Shown: positions 49,191-61,410, counted from the first letter of the stretch. The stretch: DNA of 64,000 nt from Watersipora subatra (GCF_963576615.1 NC_088708.1:66318672-66382671), one strand, 5' to 3'. Numbers and translations: made by a program. Notes: generated by a model not told the origin, from the letters alone.

Positions 49191-50451
49191 AGATTATAAT
49201 AGCTATAACTGAACACAGGGTTTAATAAAGAAACACTGAGATTTATAAAGATAGATGCACGAGCTAATGAATATATTCTGTCATTGGATATCAACAGGGT
49301 TATAGCACCTATTTATGGGTGTATCATTGTCCGACTCGAAAGGCTGAAAATAAAGTGGGGATTGTTTGACGGTGATCAACAATAACTATAATTAAAACAT
49401 ATTTTTGAGACATATTTCGATTTTACAGTGTTCAAAATATCTTTAGTTTTATTTTTTCTCTTTTTAGTTTTAAAATCATGAATTCCAAGAAGAGTAGTGC
49501 ATATAATGATATTAGTGGAAAAATGAATGTTTATAAATGGTTTATTAACAATAAGAAACAAATATGCAAACAAAAAAACTATAAACTGAGGATAAAAATT
49601 CTAACAACTCTTTCAAAAACTGTTAAAAAATTTTACAATCCTTTCAATGAAGTAAAACAAAAAACAACAGAAAGTTTAAACAATATTTAGAGCTTACAAT
49701 TATGCAAACAATAACTTCATCGAAAGCAACCTTAGCTAATAGCCGTATAATGATAATTATTAACTACAATGTGTTTTAACACTGCTGTTATTGTGAATTC
49801 GTTTACTTCCATACATTTTCTATCATGTATTGCTTCAAGGCTCACTGCCATTACAGTTTCTTCCTTATTACTTAATGATGTTTGTCTGCTTTTAAGAGGC
49901 TGTGAAAAATCTGATCGCGCATCTTGTCAGCTTGGAGAATGTACGCATACCCATTTAGAGAGTTGCAAGTAAATTTACAGTGGCACAGAGCCTGGTAGTA
50001 GTTCTAAGAATCATGGTCTGATATGCATATTCTTTTTCACAGATGCTTATTTGAGCGTAAGGAGACTAATCATCATGCTATTATGCAGACAGCAAAATGC
50101 TACTCGGGTTCACGTATTATAATACCCAACCTGATGTTGCTATGCTCTAACCAACTTTCTTGTATCATCTTGAAGACTGATATATGAATCGTGATATGTG
50201 TAAATAATCAGCTCTTTTTTAAATCCAACATGATACGTTTCCATAATTCTGATTGTTTTCATCTTATTGCAAGAAACAATCTACATGTATGTACACTCTA
50301 GTATAACAATCATATTCTTTCTATGATCATGTTTGTTGTAATAATACAACATGTGTGATTAGTGTTTCATAATGGTCAACATATATAAGCAAATAACAGT
50401 AAACCCGACGACGCCTGACATTTGTTTTATTTTGTAAGCAGTAATAATAAA
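49191..50451. other. No supported gene
   Basis: AT-rich. Frames at 49478-49690 (Lys/Asn-rich) and 49769-49972 lack domains and splice support. Confidence 0.35.
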
Positions 50452-51574
50452 CTAGAAATTCCCCTGTCATACAGCCCACGACCAAAGTGATATTGGAAAA
50501 AAGAAAGGGTACTGATGGTTGAGAAATGCAATATTAGCAGTCAAATGGCACTGCAGTGCAATAGGATAACTGCAATGGTAGCTGCAATGTGCTGGGTGTG
50601 GGTGTTATTATATACAACAAACAGCAATAATGAAAGGAAAAGATTATATGTTTATATCTCTCCCCCTGCAATAGGAGAAATGCAATATTAGAAGTAAAAT
50701 GCACTGATATTATTAGAATAACCAATATTATTAATATAGTAATACAGTAATAATAGAAAACCAATGCACAATTTTGTTTACATTTCAAAACGTCATAGCT
50801 AACAATATCAAGAAGTTGTGATATTTATATAGATTTTTAGAAAATCTATTTAACAACACTATTTAGAAAAAATAATAACAGTAACATATTGCCCATCATC
50901 GATGTTGTTAGTGTCACTATAACACTTCAATAGTCATCCAAACTTATAATTAAATATTGTAATAATCTCATAAGAATCGTTAGAAAAAATATCATCGTCA
51001 TTTCCTTTTTTTTCACTGCTTTGGACATCAGTTAGAATACCAAAGTAGACAAAAGTTTCCAAAATGTCAGTTACTTTGAAATCGGCAAAAAAGAAACGAT
51101 TTCTGTACTTCTACATTAATTACAGAAACCTTCGGCAGTTCGACAATGCTATAGACTGGTGAAATGTGCACGTTATTTTTTCGTGAAATGCGCACGACTT
51201 AATGGTTATATTCTCTGTCACTCGGCGTTTCGTTTGCCGGTCTAAACTTTGATAAAAGTAAGGCTTGGCCAGTTTTAATAACGATTTTCGGCCAAATTAA
51301 TCTGTCTATTTGTGTATAATCCGATCAAATGGCTAAGTTTTAAGATACTGTCGACAATTTACAAAGACTTGGTAACATATTTAAATAGGATTATTTGTGA
51401 GTTGTATCATTATTATACTTTAACGACTCTACAAAAAAATGGTTAAATTTGTTGATGAGATTTCGATACAAGGGTTTGCGACGTTGTTGATGAATAATTT
51501 TCATAAGTTGTGTGCACATGCATTTATCATAAAACTCTCAAACATTCGCTCCGCTCGTTTGGTCGTGGGATAAT
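50452..51574. repeat. Dispersed repeat, copy 2 (about 1.1 kb)
   Basis: Collinear with 23062-24356: same start (actagaaattcccctgtcat, gcccacgaccaaagtgatat) and end (ctcgtttggtcgtgggataa). Its termini show a clear short inverted repeat, cccacgaccaaa / tttggtcgtggg. No intact ORF. Confidence 0.7.
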
Positions 51575-52096
51575 ATTAACCTAATTATACTATTGTCAGA
51601 TGCAAAATAGCAATGTTAGGCTACCTCGCACAATATATGCATAGATTGAGGCAGGAGTTTACCAGAATGGTAACAAATATTTTTTTGATGCTTTTGGGCA
51701 AACATGAGCCCAGTTGGCCTGCACTCTGTGTATTGAAATGCTTGAATTGTGATATATTATGTTTTCAAAATTTCTATTATTTTAACCTTTTGAAACTTTT
51801 TGTCGTTCTAACACACAAATGTTGAAAGCTGAGTTGCTATAAAAACGACTAACCAATCGGAGCAAAGCGAAAAATACAAATTGGACGAGCAATTGATATA
51901 ATTTCATGAGGTCTTATTTGCCATCACTGAGTTGTCAGTTGTCATTGTGGGTCACCTTCAGTGTTTATGCGTCTAGTATGTTCAGCTCATCGGCGGTGAG
52001 TAGTGCCAGTACTAATAAACTGCAAGGTCATCTTCTATCTATACAGACAAACATTAAGTGATTCCACGAACAACTAGTTATATGTTGCACGTGCAC

Positions 52097-52104
52097 TATA
52101 AATA
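52097..52104 (+). promoter_or_regulatory. TATA box (TATAAATA) of the orphan gene
   Basis: TATAAATA preceded by cacgtgcac (an E-box, CACGTG, lies at about 52088-52093). Transcription would start near 52128-52135. A CCAAT motif lies further upstream at about 51852 (aaccaatcgg). Position and strand match the gene starting at 52296. Confidence 0.65.
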
Positions 52105-52217
52105 GGGAGTTGCGCAAGAACCACGGCATTTCATCAGCCAGCAAAATCCATCAACACATTGCAAAAAAGAGGCGCATAACTCCTGAACATCTATTACTGA
52201 ATAAATAAGCATTCATT

Positions 52218-52286
52218 ATGCAGATGATTTTTGAACAGTTCTGCAAGCTCAACACCTCGAGCCGGGATGGTGTAATACTTGAGTAA
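52218..52286 (+). promoter_or_regulatory. Upstream ORF (22 codons) in the 5' leader
   Basis: ATG at 52218 opens 22 codons and stops at TAA 52284-52286, nine bases before the main ATG at 52296. If translated it would reduce or regulate downstream initiation. A second in-frame ATG follows at 52224. Confidence 0.5.
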
Positions 52287-52295
52287 CTTTACAGC

Positions 52296-54244
52296 ATGTC
52301 TCATGAGACTGCAGGTATGTGCCATAATAGCGTTTAAATAGCAAGATTCGTGGCTGCCTTCTTGATAGGCCGAAGTACATCGGCGATAGATGTTTATATG
52401 GGTGAATTCTACAAAAATGCTTTCAACAACTGTATGTCATATCAAGTTTTAACACCTCCAGTACTAGGCGATTTTAATTTGAAACTCCCCTTGATGTTTC
52501 CTCTATGTTATAAGTTTATCACCTCAGTTTGATCACATCATGTTGGAGACCACTACAAATCCTCATCCACATACTTATCACAACCACAAACACATTATTG
52601 TTGTTTTTACTGCATTGGGAAACCTTCTGTTTAAAGAACATGTACTCATGGTATCTGTACCATCTATAAATAAAACGTATGTATATATGGTGTCTGTACT
52701 GCCTATAAATAACTTGTATGGTGTCTGTAGTGACTAAACAAGCTGTATGTATACAAGGTGACTGTATTGTCTAAAAATACATGGTGGCTGTACTGTTTAT
52801 AAATAACAGGTATATATACATGCTGTCCCTACTGTCTATAAATAACAGGTAGCCTATATATATATAGGCGTATATACACTGCGTCTGAACAGTCTATAAA
52901 TAACAGGTGTGTATATATATATATATATATATACACGTATATACACTGCGTCTGTACTGTCTATAAATAACAGGTATAATATATACATCGTGCCTGCGGT
53001 CTCAGTTGTGGGATATCATGTATAAATGTTTTTGCTTGAGCTAAAATATTATTTCTACATAACAAGCATTGGATTAGAATTTTACAGAAATGCATCATTT
53101 CTGATTTAGTAAAATCATTCTAAATAGTAAATTAAAAGAAAGAACAAAGGAATAATGTGCAAACTGGATCACTGACACTATAATAAAACAGTAGAGCAAG
53201 TGTTACTAGGCCGTACATCGCTGGTTTATGATTATAACTACCAAAAGGATGTTACACAGAGTTCCAGTAACCAGAGTGTCATTTAAAGTTTTAATTATAA
53301 TTTTGTTAACAAAACATTGAAACCAGTTATAAACGCTTGGCTATTTTAAATACATAAATAAAATCTAATATGCCCCAGGAAGCGTGGTCAAATATCATGA
53401 AGAAATTCCCAAGAGACTAGCCAACCACCTTGGTGAGAGGATATAGGAAAAGACCAGCCTTCACGGGCAAACTAGCAAATGAGACTCGTTATCAGCATTT
53501 CTGTTTGCTCAAGAGCTTTACATTAAATAATTCATCACTGAGAATGTACCATATGTTAGGAGTTGCACACTCTGTGTAACACTACCATGTGCTGCCGGTG
53601 AGCTCGATGAAAGCGTGTGATAAAAATAAATTAAAAAAACAAATGATATCAGAACAATGCCGAGAGTTATGCCTCTTGTGTCTCCTACATTATCTAACCT
53701 ATGTAAGTAGTTAGCAACTAGTTTACAGGAGCGTTTGGTGACTCATGAAGGCTTCTGATTAGCTATTGCACCACCATCACGTCTAACAAGCTGTATATAC
53801 CGTATATTATTAGTTACCTGTTATTTCTAACAGGCCACTGGCTAATCCTTGTTAGCACCTCTGACTAGACAAGAAACACGTTTGGAGTGGCATAAGGCTT
53901 CACTAGTAAAATGTCACTATGTAGGTCAAAAGTTTACTGCCCATCACGTCCTACTAGGTGGTATTGCTTAAATAAATGTCTGGCTCAATGACGTAAGTAA
54001 AGTGTATTGCAGTATCTATTCCCTTTGTGGCTTTTTGTTATGCGATTCCTGCTGACATAACAGTAGAACTGCTATGCTGCTTCCAGGGATTCCTGGAATA
54101 TTGTTTAACTATGATATACACACATTTGGTCAGGAGTTTGGTTTGGAGCCATATGGACATTCACAGGACAACTTATACTCCCCCATACAAGCTATGAGTC
54201 ATTCCACAGGCTTAGATAGTCACAGACATGATACAAATATCTAA
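52296..54244 (+). CDS. Small orphan protein, three exons, 76 aa
   Basis: Exons 52296-52314, 53379-53432 and 54087-54244 have GT-AG borders (donors GTATGT and GTGAGA; acceptors tgccccag and gcttccag), and both junctions are phase 1. They join to 231 nt, 76 codons plus TAA. The last exon alone keeps a 52-codon frame of clearly protein-like composition (for example YDIHTFGQEFGLEPYGH), with a His/Ser/Asp-rich tail. There is no signal peptide, membrane helix or Cys, so a soluble intracellular product is likely. A TATA box lies 200 bp upstream, a 22-codon uORF sits in the leader and AATAAAATAAAT follows the stop. I do not recognise the family. The first exon has only six full codons, so an alternative 5' exon cannot be excluded. 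Confidence 0.65.
52650..52995. repeat. Tandem repeat, about 50-60 bp unit (gtctgtactgtctataaata)
   Basis: About six diverged copies ending aacaggtatatatata, with an embedded (TA)n run near 52913-52932. Lies in the first intron of the orphan gene. Confidence 0.75.
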
Positions 54245-54256
54245 ATAAAATAAATC
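54244..54256 (+). terminator. Polyadenylation signal of the orphan gene
   Basis: Overlapping AATAAA motifs (aaataaaataaat) immediately after the TAA stop. Confidence 0.55.
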
Positions 54257-54791
54257 TATACAGTGACAATTTTACAAAAATTTGGTTCGACTACCTATGG
54301 AAAGACAAAATTAGCCATGTTAATCCAGTGCGTCGCGGAGATCTTAGCAACAAGAACCACAAAATAATATCATGTAAGAAATATTGAATAATTTATATCT
54401 CAATGTCAGAATTTTGCCACAAAAAAGCTATGTGTCTTTGCCAAACAAGTCGTTGGGTAAAAGATAGTTGGTTAGGCCTATTATTTAACTGCAGTGACAA
54501 AGTGTCCATCTGATATTGCTTCATGGAATCTTAGAGATTTTATCCCTTTGACTGCTGATGTGTTCGGATTTTCAGGACCTTATCTGAACTGCTTAATTAA
54601 GCGTGGGACATAACTCTCACTCTAAATAAACATTAATATTAAATAGATGATTAGCAGATTCCTTGGAGTGTGAGGTAAACGAATGTTTTTGTAAACATTT
54701 CCCTTTGCATGGAGTATTTGCCAAACAGACCTGATATTTATCAGTCTGTTTCTCTCTCTCTCTTAGAGTAATGTGCCAAATGTTTAGTATT

Positions 54792-56931
54792 TCATGGAAA
54801 GGTCACTGTGATGCTTGCTGGAGAATGACTGAAAGGCGTTTCACATTACCAACAACGCTTGTTTGACGCCTGCCTACCGTGTTTTGTTTTGCATCTCCGC
54901 TTACCTGACGCAAACCCTGGGATATTCTTTGATGAAACATTTCATGCGCAGAACTTCAAAATATATCTCATCGAGAAGCTGAGCATTGTCATCACTTAAC
55001 CCCTTTAGGCAGCTATGCAGTTGATCATCACATCCACAATGAGATCTGCAATAAAATCTGACAAAAATGACTAGCAGCAATCTATGAGAAGCTAAGAGAT
55101 GAGTTTGAGATGTCAACTTTATTTTGAGCTACGATATATTTACATCGGGTAGATGCCTCGATTAGTTATACCAAACTTAGTCTCTCCTGGCAGCACTGAC
55201 AGTGGGCATTGATCGTGCTTCATGCAGCAAGCATCCAGCCCAACTAGTTTCCCGAAGTCCTTTGGTCCTGAAGCTATGTTTCCTTTACCACACCACTTTG
55301 TTCCTATAAGAGAATGGATAAATTTAATTTTGCTTTTTTCCCAAAATGTGAGTTTAGGATCAGTTGGTGGAGAAACAGCATATCTCGTAAGCCATCTGGT
55401 ACTTTTAGTTTAACCGAATTCTAGATCCATTTAGTTTTGAAAAGTACTAATGGAGGTAACATCTAACAATAAGCTGCTGCCAAAAATTGTGTACAATGAT
55501 GACCTTGTAGGCGAAATGCAGCTAGTAACTGGAGCCTCTCACCTGGGAATATACCGTGCAGTATGCTCGCATCTCTTTGCCATCTATCGAGCATCCTGTT
55601 GCAAGCGCCCATGCAAATCAAACAAGCCCCTCAGTACTAAACTGGTAGTTCAGTGAATTTTATAACAATAGAGGCAATAACACTAGAAGACATGCAGTTG
55701 CTTAAAAAAATTGTCAAAAGCTGCTTTAAAGTAGCTGACACGCATCATGTCAGAAAATTATGAAAAAAGCTCAACTTTATGTTACACTGCCTTCAACCTC
55801 GGTTTAAATAATGACATCTAGAGAAAAAATTATGTGAGGACACAACTGCTGCTTGAGAGGCCGGCTTGTTTAGAAACGATTAGAATATTTTTCTGTCCAT
55901 CACATCGCTTGGTCATACAAATTTTGTCAAAAATGTTACAAATTTGAGAGCTATTAATTCAGATTTGAGAGCCTTTCAGATTCCCCTGTGCATGGAGGAA
56001 TGTGAGGTGCTCAGAAATCGTGAACTCCTCAGTTTTAGAATTATGGCAGTTTTTGCGTTGTTAGAAGTACACCACTGAAACAGCTATGTAACTGTCGACC
56101 AGTACATGCATGATGATGTATCTGTATCTGTCAGGGCTCCACGTCTCCATAAATATTACCATGTTTTCAAGCTATGATAAGCAACCACTAGCGTTATAGC
56201 TGATGTATTGTAAGCTGTTTTAATGGATTCAATCGTGGGCCATCGATAGAATAATTACCATGTCAGTCACATATCACTGAAAGTCCCACGTACATGACAA
56301 CTAAAAATTTATGGATACATGTTGCACCGACTGAATACCATCTCACAACGGATATTTTTAGGTACTTGCAGAAAATCTGAAAGAAATAATAGGTGATAAA
56401 TGCAACTGCCTCTTTAACAGAGCTGCCCGCCAATTCCATGCATTTCTGATCACGAATGCTCGCCAAGTGTGAAGAGTCATTACAAGATTACCAATATGCA
56501 CTTTCATCGTTTTGTGTATGGTTTTCAAAAGCATTTATTGTTTGTGCCCTTCGTTGCTCGAAAATCCATATCTAGCAGACACACAGGTGTTACTTGTTTC
56601 AATGTACAACCTGATTGGTCAAGATACCGAGACAGAGTTATGGAAGGCTTCTAACCACCTTTGATCATTATAGAGAATATCAACACCAAATAATTTGAGA
56701 TTAACAGGGTCATGCGCTGTCACCAACTCATGAAGTATGGAGATGAGCCTTTTTTCATTTGACATCTTAAATATAATGATTACTGCATTAAGGAGAATAC
56801 AGAACTATCAAGTTACAGTTCAAAATATGGCACACTAATCATACTTACAGCGAGGCAGACGCCAGATCTTGCATCAGCATAACAAATAAATGCACAAATA
56901 TTAAAATGCAAGATGAAACTGTCATCTTCAT
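54792..56931 (-). CDS. PLA2G3-like: Group III secreted phospholipase A2 (bee-venom type), complete
   Basis: Secreted Ca2+-dependent enzyme that cleaves the sn-2 ester of phospholipids. Exons in gene order: 56931-56849, 55595-55543, 55303-55144, 55045-54905, 54828-54792; phases agree and total 474 nt (157 aa). Exon 1 encodes a signal peptide (MKMTVSSCILIFVHLFVMLM). Exon 3 carries the calcium-loop motif WCGKGN and the catalytic CCMKHDQC with the His75-Asp76 pair. Exon 4 carries the group III Cys pattern (SHCGCDD, KCFIKEYP). Both catalytic and Ca-loop residues look intact. The short last exon (12 codons, acceptor cgcctttcag) is the weakest call; the bee-type C-terminal Cys-rich extension is absent or shortened, so further exons may exist. 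The small exon 55595-55543 was accepted because its phases fit on both sides and it ends in the expected IFPG before TKWCG. Role (digestive, defensive or venom) unknown. Confidence 0.85.
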
Positions 56932-57308
56932 TTTATGCTGAATCAACTGATCATAGATTTATTCCAACTTATAGAGTTAACACAAACTAACTTATCTTAT
57001 ATCGATATCAAATGGTTGCTGTATAAGTGATTTCCATTACATACAACAATGAGAATACTATGGGAACATTCAGTTTGACGGACAGTCAAACACTGTCTAC
57101 CATTACATTAATGATGCTCCTTGAGAATTCATGAACATGATTCTAACGGTGTAACTGTAAAACATCAACACTCTGAACTATGTGCATTATGTACATTACA
57201 TGTGAAAGTCATAGAGCCCAGACCAATCCGCTTAGATGCAGATGCCTAAGGTAAAACAAGTCAAGATCGAGAAAGAAATGTCTTCAGTTTAGCCAAAGCC
57301 AGTATGCT

Positions 57309-59681
57309 CTAGATGCGGGCCAATTCACTGTCTATATCAGAGATGTAAGATTTGAGCTTGTTCCACTGCTCCAGGTTCAATGATATACCTGTATAAAGAA
57401 TCTATTCAGGTTTGTAAAATGATCCAACTTTTTTACATACCAATTCGTGAATTGTTGATAAACAGATATACAGGCCTAAGGCTTGTTCCACAGCATCACA
57501 CTCTGTCATATGATTGTCAAACTGTCAGGGGACTAAATGATTTCTAAGAGAACATGACTCGAGGTTTTAATTTAAAAGTGACTCTGATAACAAGGTTTGA
57601 GACCTCACTAGCAAATGACTTCATAAATTGAAAACAAAATTTAATTTGGTGCTTTGTGAGGTTGACTTCACAAGCTAATTTTTAAGTCAAACAACAATTT
57701 CAAAAGAGCGCGTCTGATAATTCAGAAGAGCTCCGACTCTAAAGGTAGCCTAAGATAAAACTACAGGTGATGATGTGGCGACTCGGTTAAAACATCCAGA
57801 ACAAATGGTAATAGATCAATTTAATCCTCTAGTAAAGAAACTTATTCCCTGCAACATAAATAACTTTTAACCCACATATTGCCTTTTCAAGTCTATGGAG
57901 AGAGATGAAAAGATAACTCCAAAGAGTGCCTGAAAAGTATTGTAGTAGTTTTAAATTAGGTACATTTGCTTGACAATGGATTGCAACAATCTGCGACTGC
58001 GTTGGAAGACAACTCGATAGTCCTAAACTTGCACCAAGTCCATATTATGATTTTTAAAAGATTTAAGATTTTTAGCTTGAGCTGATTAACAACTTGACCA
58101 TGTAAATTGGTTGTGGATTACGTAACTTGCTACATGACTGCTTAGGCAAAAAGATAACTGAAACATCTCTTGTGAGACAACGGCTTGAAGTTTGAGGATA
58201 GGAGTTACGTGGTAAAGGTGTCACAGGCAATTATTTAACGCTAGCCACAGTGGCTTTGCATCACGGATTACAGTAGATGCTCCTACAACGTAAATAATCC
58301 GTTTCATTAACGCTATATGGATTTTAGGTTATAAAAATAGTGAAATACATGTAAATTGTCTAATTCGCTCCAAGATCTTTCCAAACTCACCCCTTGGTCT
58401 TGCAAAAAGAAGAAAAAACTAGTATTGACTTTAAAATTTATTTGGCTGCATCGTAACTGTACTATTACTGGTTTGTATCGACAACTTTTCTCCTTTTTTA
58501 TCACTGTCGCTCGTCTTATGGTCCATGATTGTGGTAATTTTACAAGTTAAGGGGAGGGCACACCTTTGAAATCTTTTCACAGCGGTTTGTTTATTTTTCT
58601 AGACGATAAAGTCTATTCTGCAAATGTAAAATGATAACAAAAATATTTTACACCCCTACAATAAAGTAAAACAAAAATACATTTTTATTACAAGAGCAGT
58701 GTCAATCTGTCCGTCGTCTATGTTTCCGGAGGTAAAGGTTATGATAAATGATATTGTCCGACGATATACCAAATTGTGACATTCAAATTGATAGAGCGAC
58801 GCTGTAGCACCTGCATCAATCGATCGCCTCTAAGCATTTCTGAACAATTGCGCAGCAACTTATCAATATTTTCTATGCTTGGTCGACACACCCGACGATC
58901 TATCATGGGGAACTGGAGTGTCACGAAACCTGCGTTTATAATAGAGATAAAGCTATGCGTACGTCGTTCTTTCTTTTTCAAATCCAGCAAGAGAGAAAGC
59001 GATATTTTAAGACTAACTACAAAGTTCTCGTTATTCAAATAAAAGTTGAGAACTTGACAACCACTTGACAACCACTTGACACTTTACGTTATACAGAATT
59101 CTTTACGTTGTACGGAGCAAAATCTTTACATAAATTCTTTATGTTCAGTGGAGTTTACATTATAGGAGGTACACGTGATAGGAGCGTGTACTGTACTTGG
59201 TGTTCATGAAGGTGAGGCAGATATTGTGCATTGATCACCTGTGTAAATATGACAAAGAAAACATTGCCATGATTCTGTAGAGCAAATGTCTATCTTTCCA
59301 TCATACTCTGTCTGACTGAATATTGATGGCATATTACATACGCGTGTTACACGGTTAAACCAGATTGTCAGCATCTTATGGTCTGTCTCCAAAGATTTGT
59401 CCCTAAAGCACACCCGAGAGAAACCAGACAGCTTACCCTTCCTTCCTGGTAGCATCTTGCCATCTTTTTCATAATATTCTCTGATGTTGACTAGCGGTTT
59501 CCCACGAAACTCGGAGACACTGACATTTCTCTGTTTCGACAACTAAAAGTGTAGTGAAGTAAAGGAGAAGTCTTTTCTCTTGGCTCATATGATGTGGAAT
59601 ATTAAAGGAGCGTTTGAACTAAGCCACAGATGTGAACTATACTTCGTTTTTTCGTGACGTCATTCTTTCGTTGTCTGCCAT
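57309..59681 (-). CDS. SUB1: Transcriptional coactivator PC4/SUB1, short form
   Basis: PC4 binds single-stranded DNA and bridges activators to the RNA polymerase II machinery. Three coding exons: 59681-59643, 59542-59437, 57388-57309; total 225 nt (74 aa). The first junction is phase 0, the second phase 1. The second exon carries the start of the PC4 fold ([18 protein letters not shown], then PGRKG). The last exon supplies [19 protein letters not shown] and the stop. Human SUB1 is 127 aa with a Ser/Lys-rich N-terminal half; here only 13 residues precede the fold ([13 protein letters not shown]). The first exon rests on an ATG, a matching phase and a 100-bp intron with a good pyrimidine tract, but its donor (GTATAG) is weak, so a longer N-terminus from further exons is possible. 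The second intron contains a pogo-like MITE. The gene ends 378 bp upstream of the PLA2 start codon on the same strand. Confidence 0.85.
58269..59195. mobile_element. pogo/Tigger-like non-autonomous element (copy 2)
   Basis: Starts TACAGTAGATGCTCCTACAA and ends GGAGCGTGTACTGTA in inverse. Collinear with 13871-14735 (shared 'gtgaaatacrtgtaaattg' and 'ccaagatctttcc'). TA flanks. Inside the SUB1 intron. Confidence 0.75.
59655..59662. promoter_or_regulatory. Consensus CRE (TGACGTCA) inside SUB1 first exon
   Basis: Perfect palindromic CREB/ATF site within the first coding exon of SUB1 (codons for Met-Thr-Ser). A second perfect copy lies at 59875-59882. Two 8-bp palindromes 220 bp apart at a gene's 5' end are unlikely by chance in AT-rich DNA. 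Confidence 0.5.
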
Positions 59682-59874
59682 CTTTATGGACAACTTTTAT
59701 CGTTAAAAACACGAAGCTTCTGCAATTAATTATTGCAAACAATGCTTTTGTTTGCAAATTTTTTATTTCAGTATCAAAACAACACCGAAAAACACTATTA
59801 ATCAAGAGAATGACGATCGTTTTCTACAAATATGGCGGCTTTTTCGTGGATGAGTGCATGTGCAAACAGGGTGA

Positions 59875-59882
59875 TGACGTCA
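59875..59882. promoter_or_regulatory. Consensus CRE (TGACGTCA) upstream of SUB1
   Basis: About 195 bp upstream of the SUB1 ATG. On the plus strand an ATG in good context (aaatATGGCGG, 59832) opens a 58-codon frame reading away from SUB1, so the interval 59681-59832 could be a bidirectional promoter. Confidence 0.45.
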
Positions 59883-60373
59883 AAAAAAGCGATGGATTGC
59901 TTTTTCACTATCATTAGCATCAAAAGACTTCATATTAAATACTATATAGAAAACTCTGAAAAAAAGCAAAAAAACATATACGCTGCAGTAGTCCGTACAA
60001 ACCTGTAAAATTTATTTTTCTGGGTAATAGTACGCCAAAGCTCAATTTGTTTTCTGAAATGATAGGTTAATTTTTGGACACGCGTGATTGTATCAAAAAT
60101 CAGTGTTTTTATCGCTCTGTATTCACGCATATATTTGGATATTTGTAACCCAGATAAGTTTTACCTCAAAAGTTATTTACAAAAGTTATTACATCAAAAG
60201 GCAGCGATATTTTAGTAAATGCTACAGCTATCACATGGACAATAGACCAGTGAATGTGACAGTCTAGAATGATTAGTAGGTTTGATCACGCAAAAGCTGG
60301 TTGCTTGAACAGCCTGAGCCTGTTACCAATAACTACAGTTTGCTACCATAAGATGAACACAGTACTATCTGTA

Positions 60374-60380
60374 GATATAT

Positions 60381-60427
<47 letters not shown>
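60374..60427. repeat. (AT)n microsatellite
   Basis: Near-pure alternating AT of about 50 bp. Confidence 0.95.
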
Positions 60428-60430
<3 letters not shown>

Positions 60431-60588
60431 TCAGCACATTGACTTTCTGTAAGTCTGTGAGGCAACTTAGTTGTTTCATGGCAGGAAGTCAACACTCATT
60501 GGCAATGGAATTTATTTCCCTTGCCGGCTGTGAGTTGCACTGATGAAACTTTAACAGCCAATATGGTACTGCCTGTAGCATATGTATA

Positions 60589-61330
60589 TACAGTGAAACT
60601 TGGATAACTCAAACTTCACGGGACCGAGCGAAAGTGTTCGAGTTATCAGAGCGTTCAAGTTGTCAGAGCACTGTCACAAGTGCATGTATTTATCAGTAGA
60701 TACATGTACATATACAAACTATTATATATAAATCTAAACCATAGATTGCTTGTTGCAAGGGCCTCTCATGTAAAGTTTTAAAAATTTTTCATCAGAACGT
60801 ATAGATATTTTTCAATCACTTGAGATTTGTTGTTTTAGGTGATGTGACTGCCAGGACGTTCTCAGGTTAAAATTGACAAAACTTGATCGAGGTTAAAACG
60901 CTCAGAAAAGAGCCATCTTCTCTTGAGCATTTTAACCAAGATCAATTTTGCCGATTTTACTTTGAGCTTATCCGAAGGTTACCTCGCTTTTCCTTGCTTT
61001 CGAAGGGCCATAGCAAAGCGGATGTTCGGTATAATTTTGCAAGGTTTGGTAATTTTTTGCAAACCTTTAGAAAAGTCGTTAACGAAAATATTTTGCCAAT
61101 GGTAATAACGACGCCTAAAAACTGCTAAAAGTTTATGTTTACCTCTATGGCTTGGAATAAAGTGATATTTCAAAGTGATAACAACGGTCTCGGTAGCCGT
61201 TGGGCAAAAAACTGTTCGAGTTAATGATGTTGAGGTCGAGTTATCTAAAGCAATTTATCATTGCGTGGGAACGAACCAAACGTATCCGTTCAAATTAACC
61301 ATGTGTTCGAGCTATCCGAGTTTGACTGTA
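60589..61330. mobile_element. pogo/Tigger-like MITE
   Basis: TA followed by CAGTGAAACTTGGATAACTC at the left; right end is the inverse (cgagctatccgagtttgactg) followed by TA. Sub-terminal 'gttcgagttatc' motifs match the usual CAGT..AACTCGGATAACTCGAA-type pogo termini. The interior contains a fold-back related to 45570-45888. About 740 bp, no transposase; overlapping short ORFs are shadows. Confidence 0.7.
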
Positions 61331-61410
61331 TATGTATACAGCTTTAAATATATACATGAAACAAAGTAATTGTCATTCAGGGGTCTGCCAGTCTTGATAA
61401 ATTATATTAA

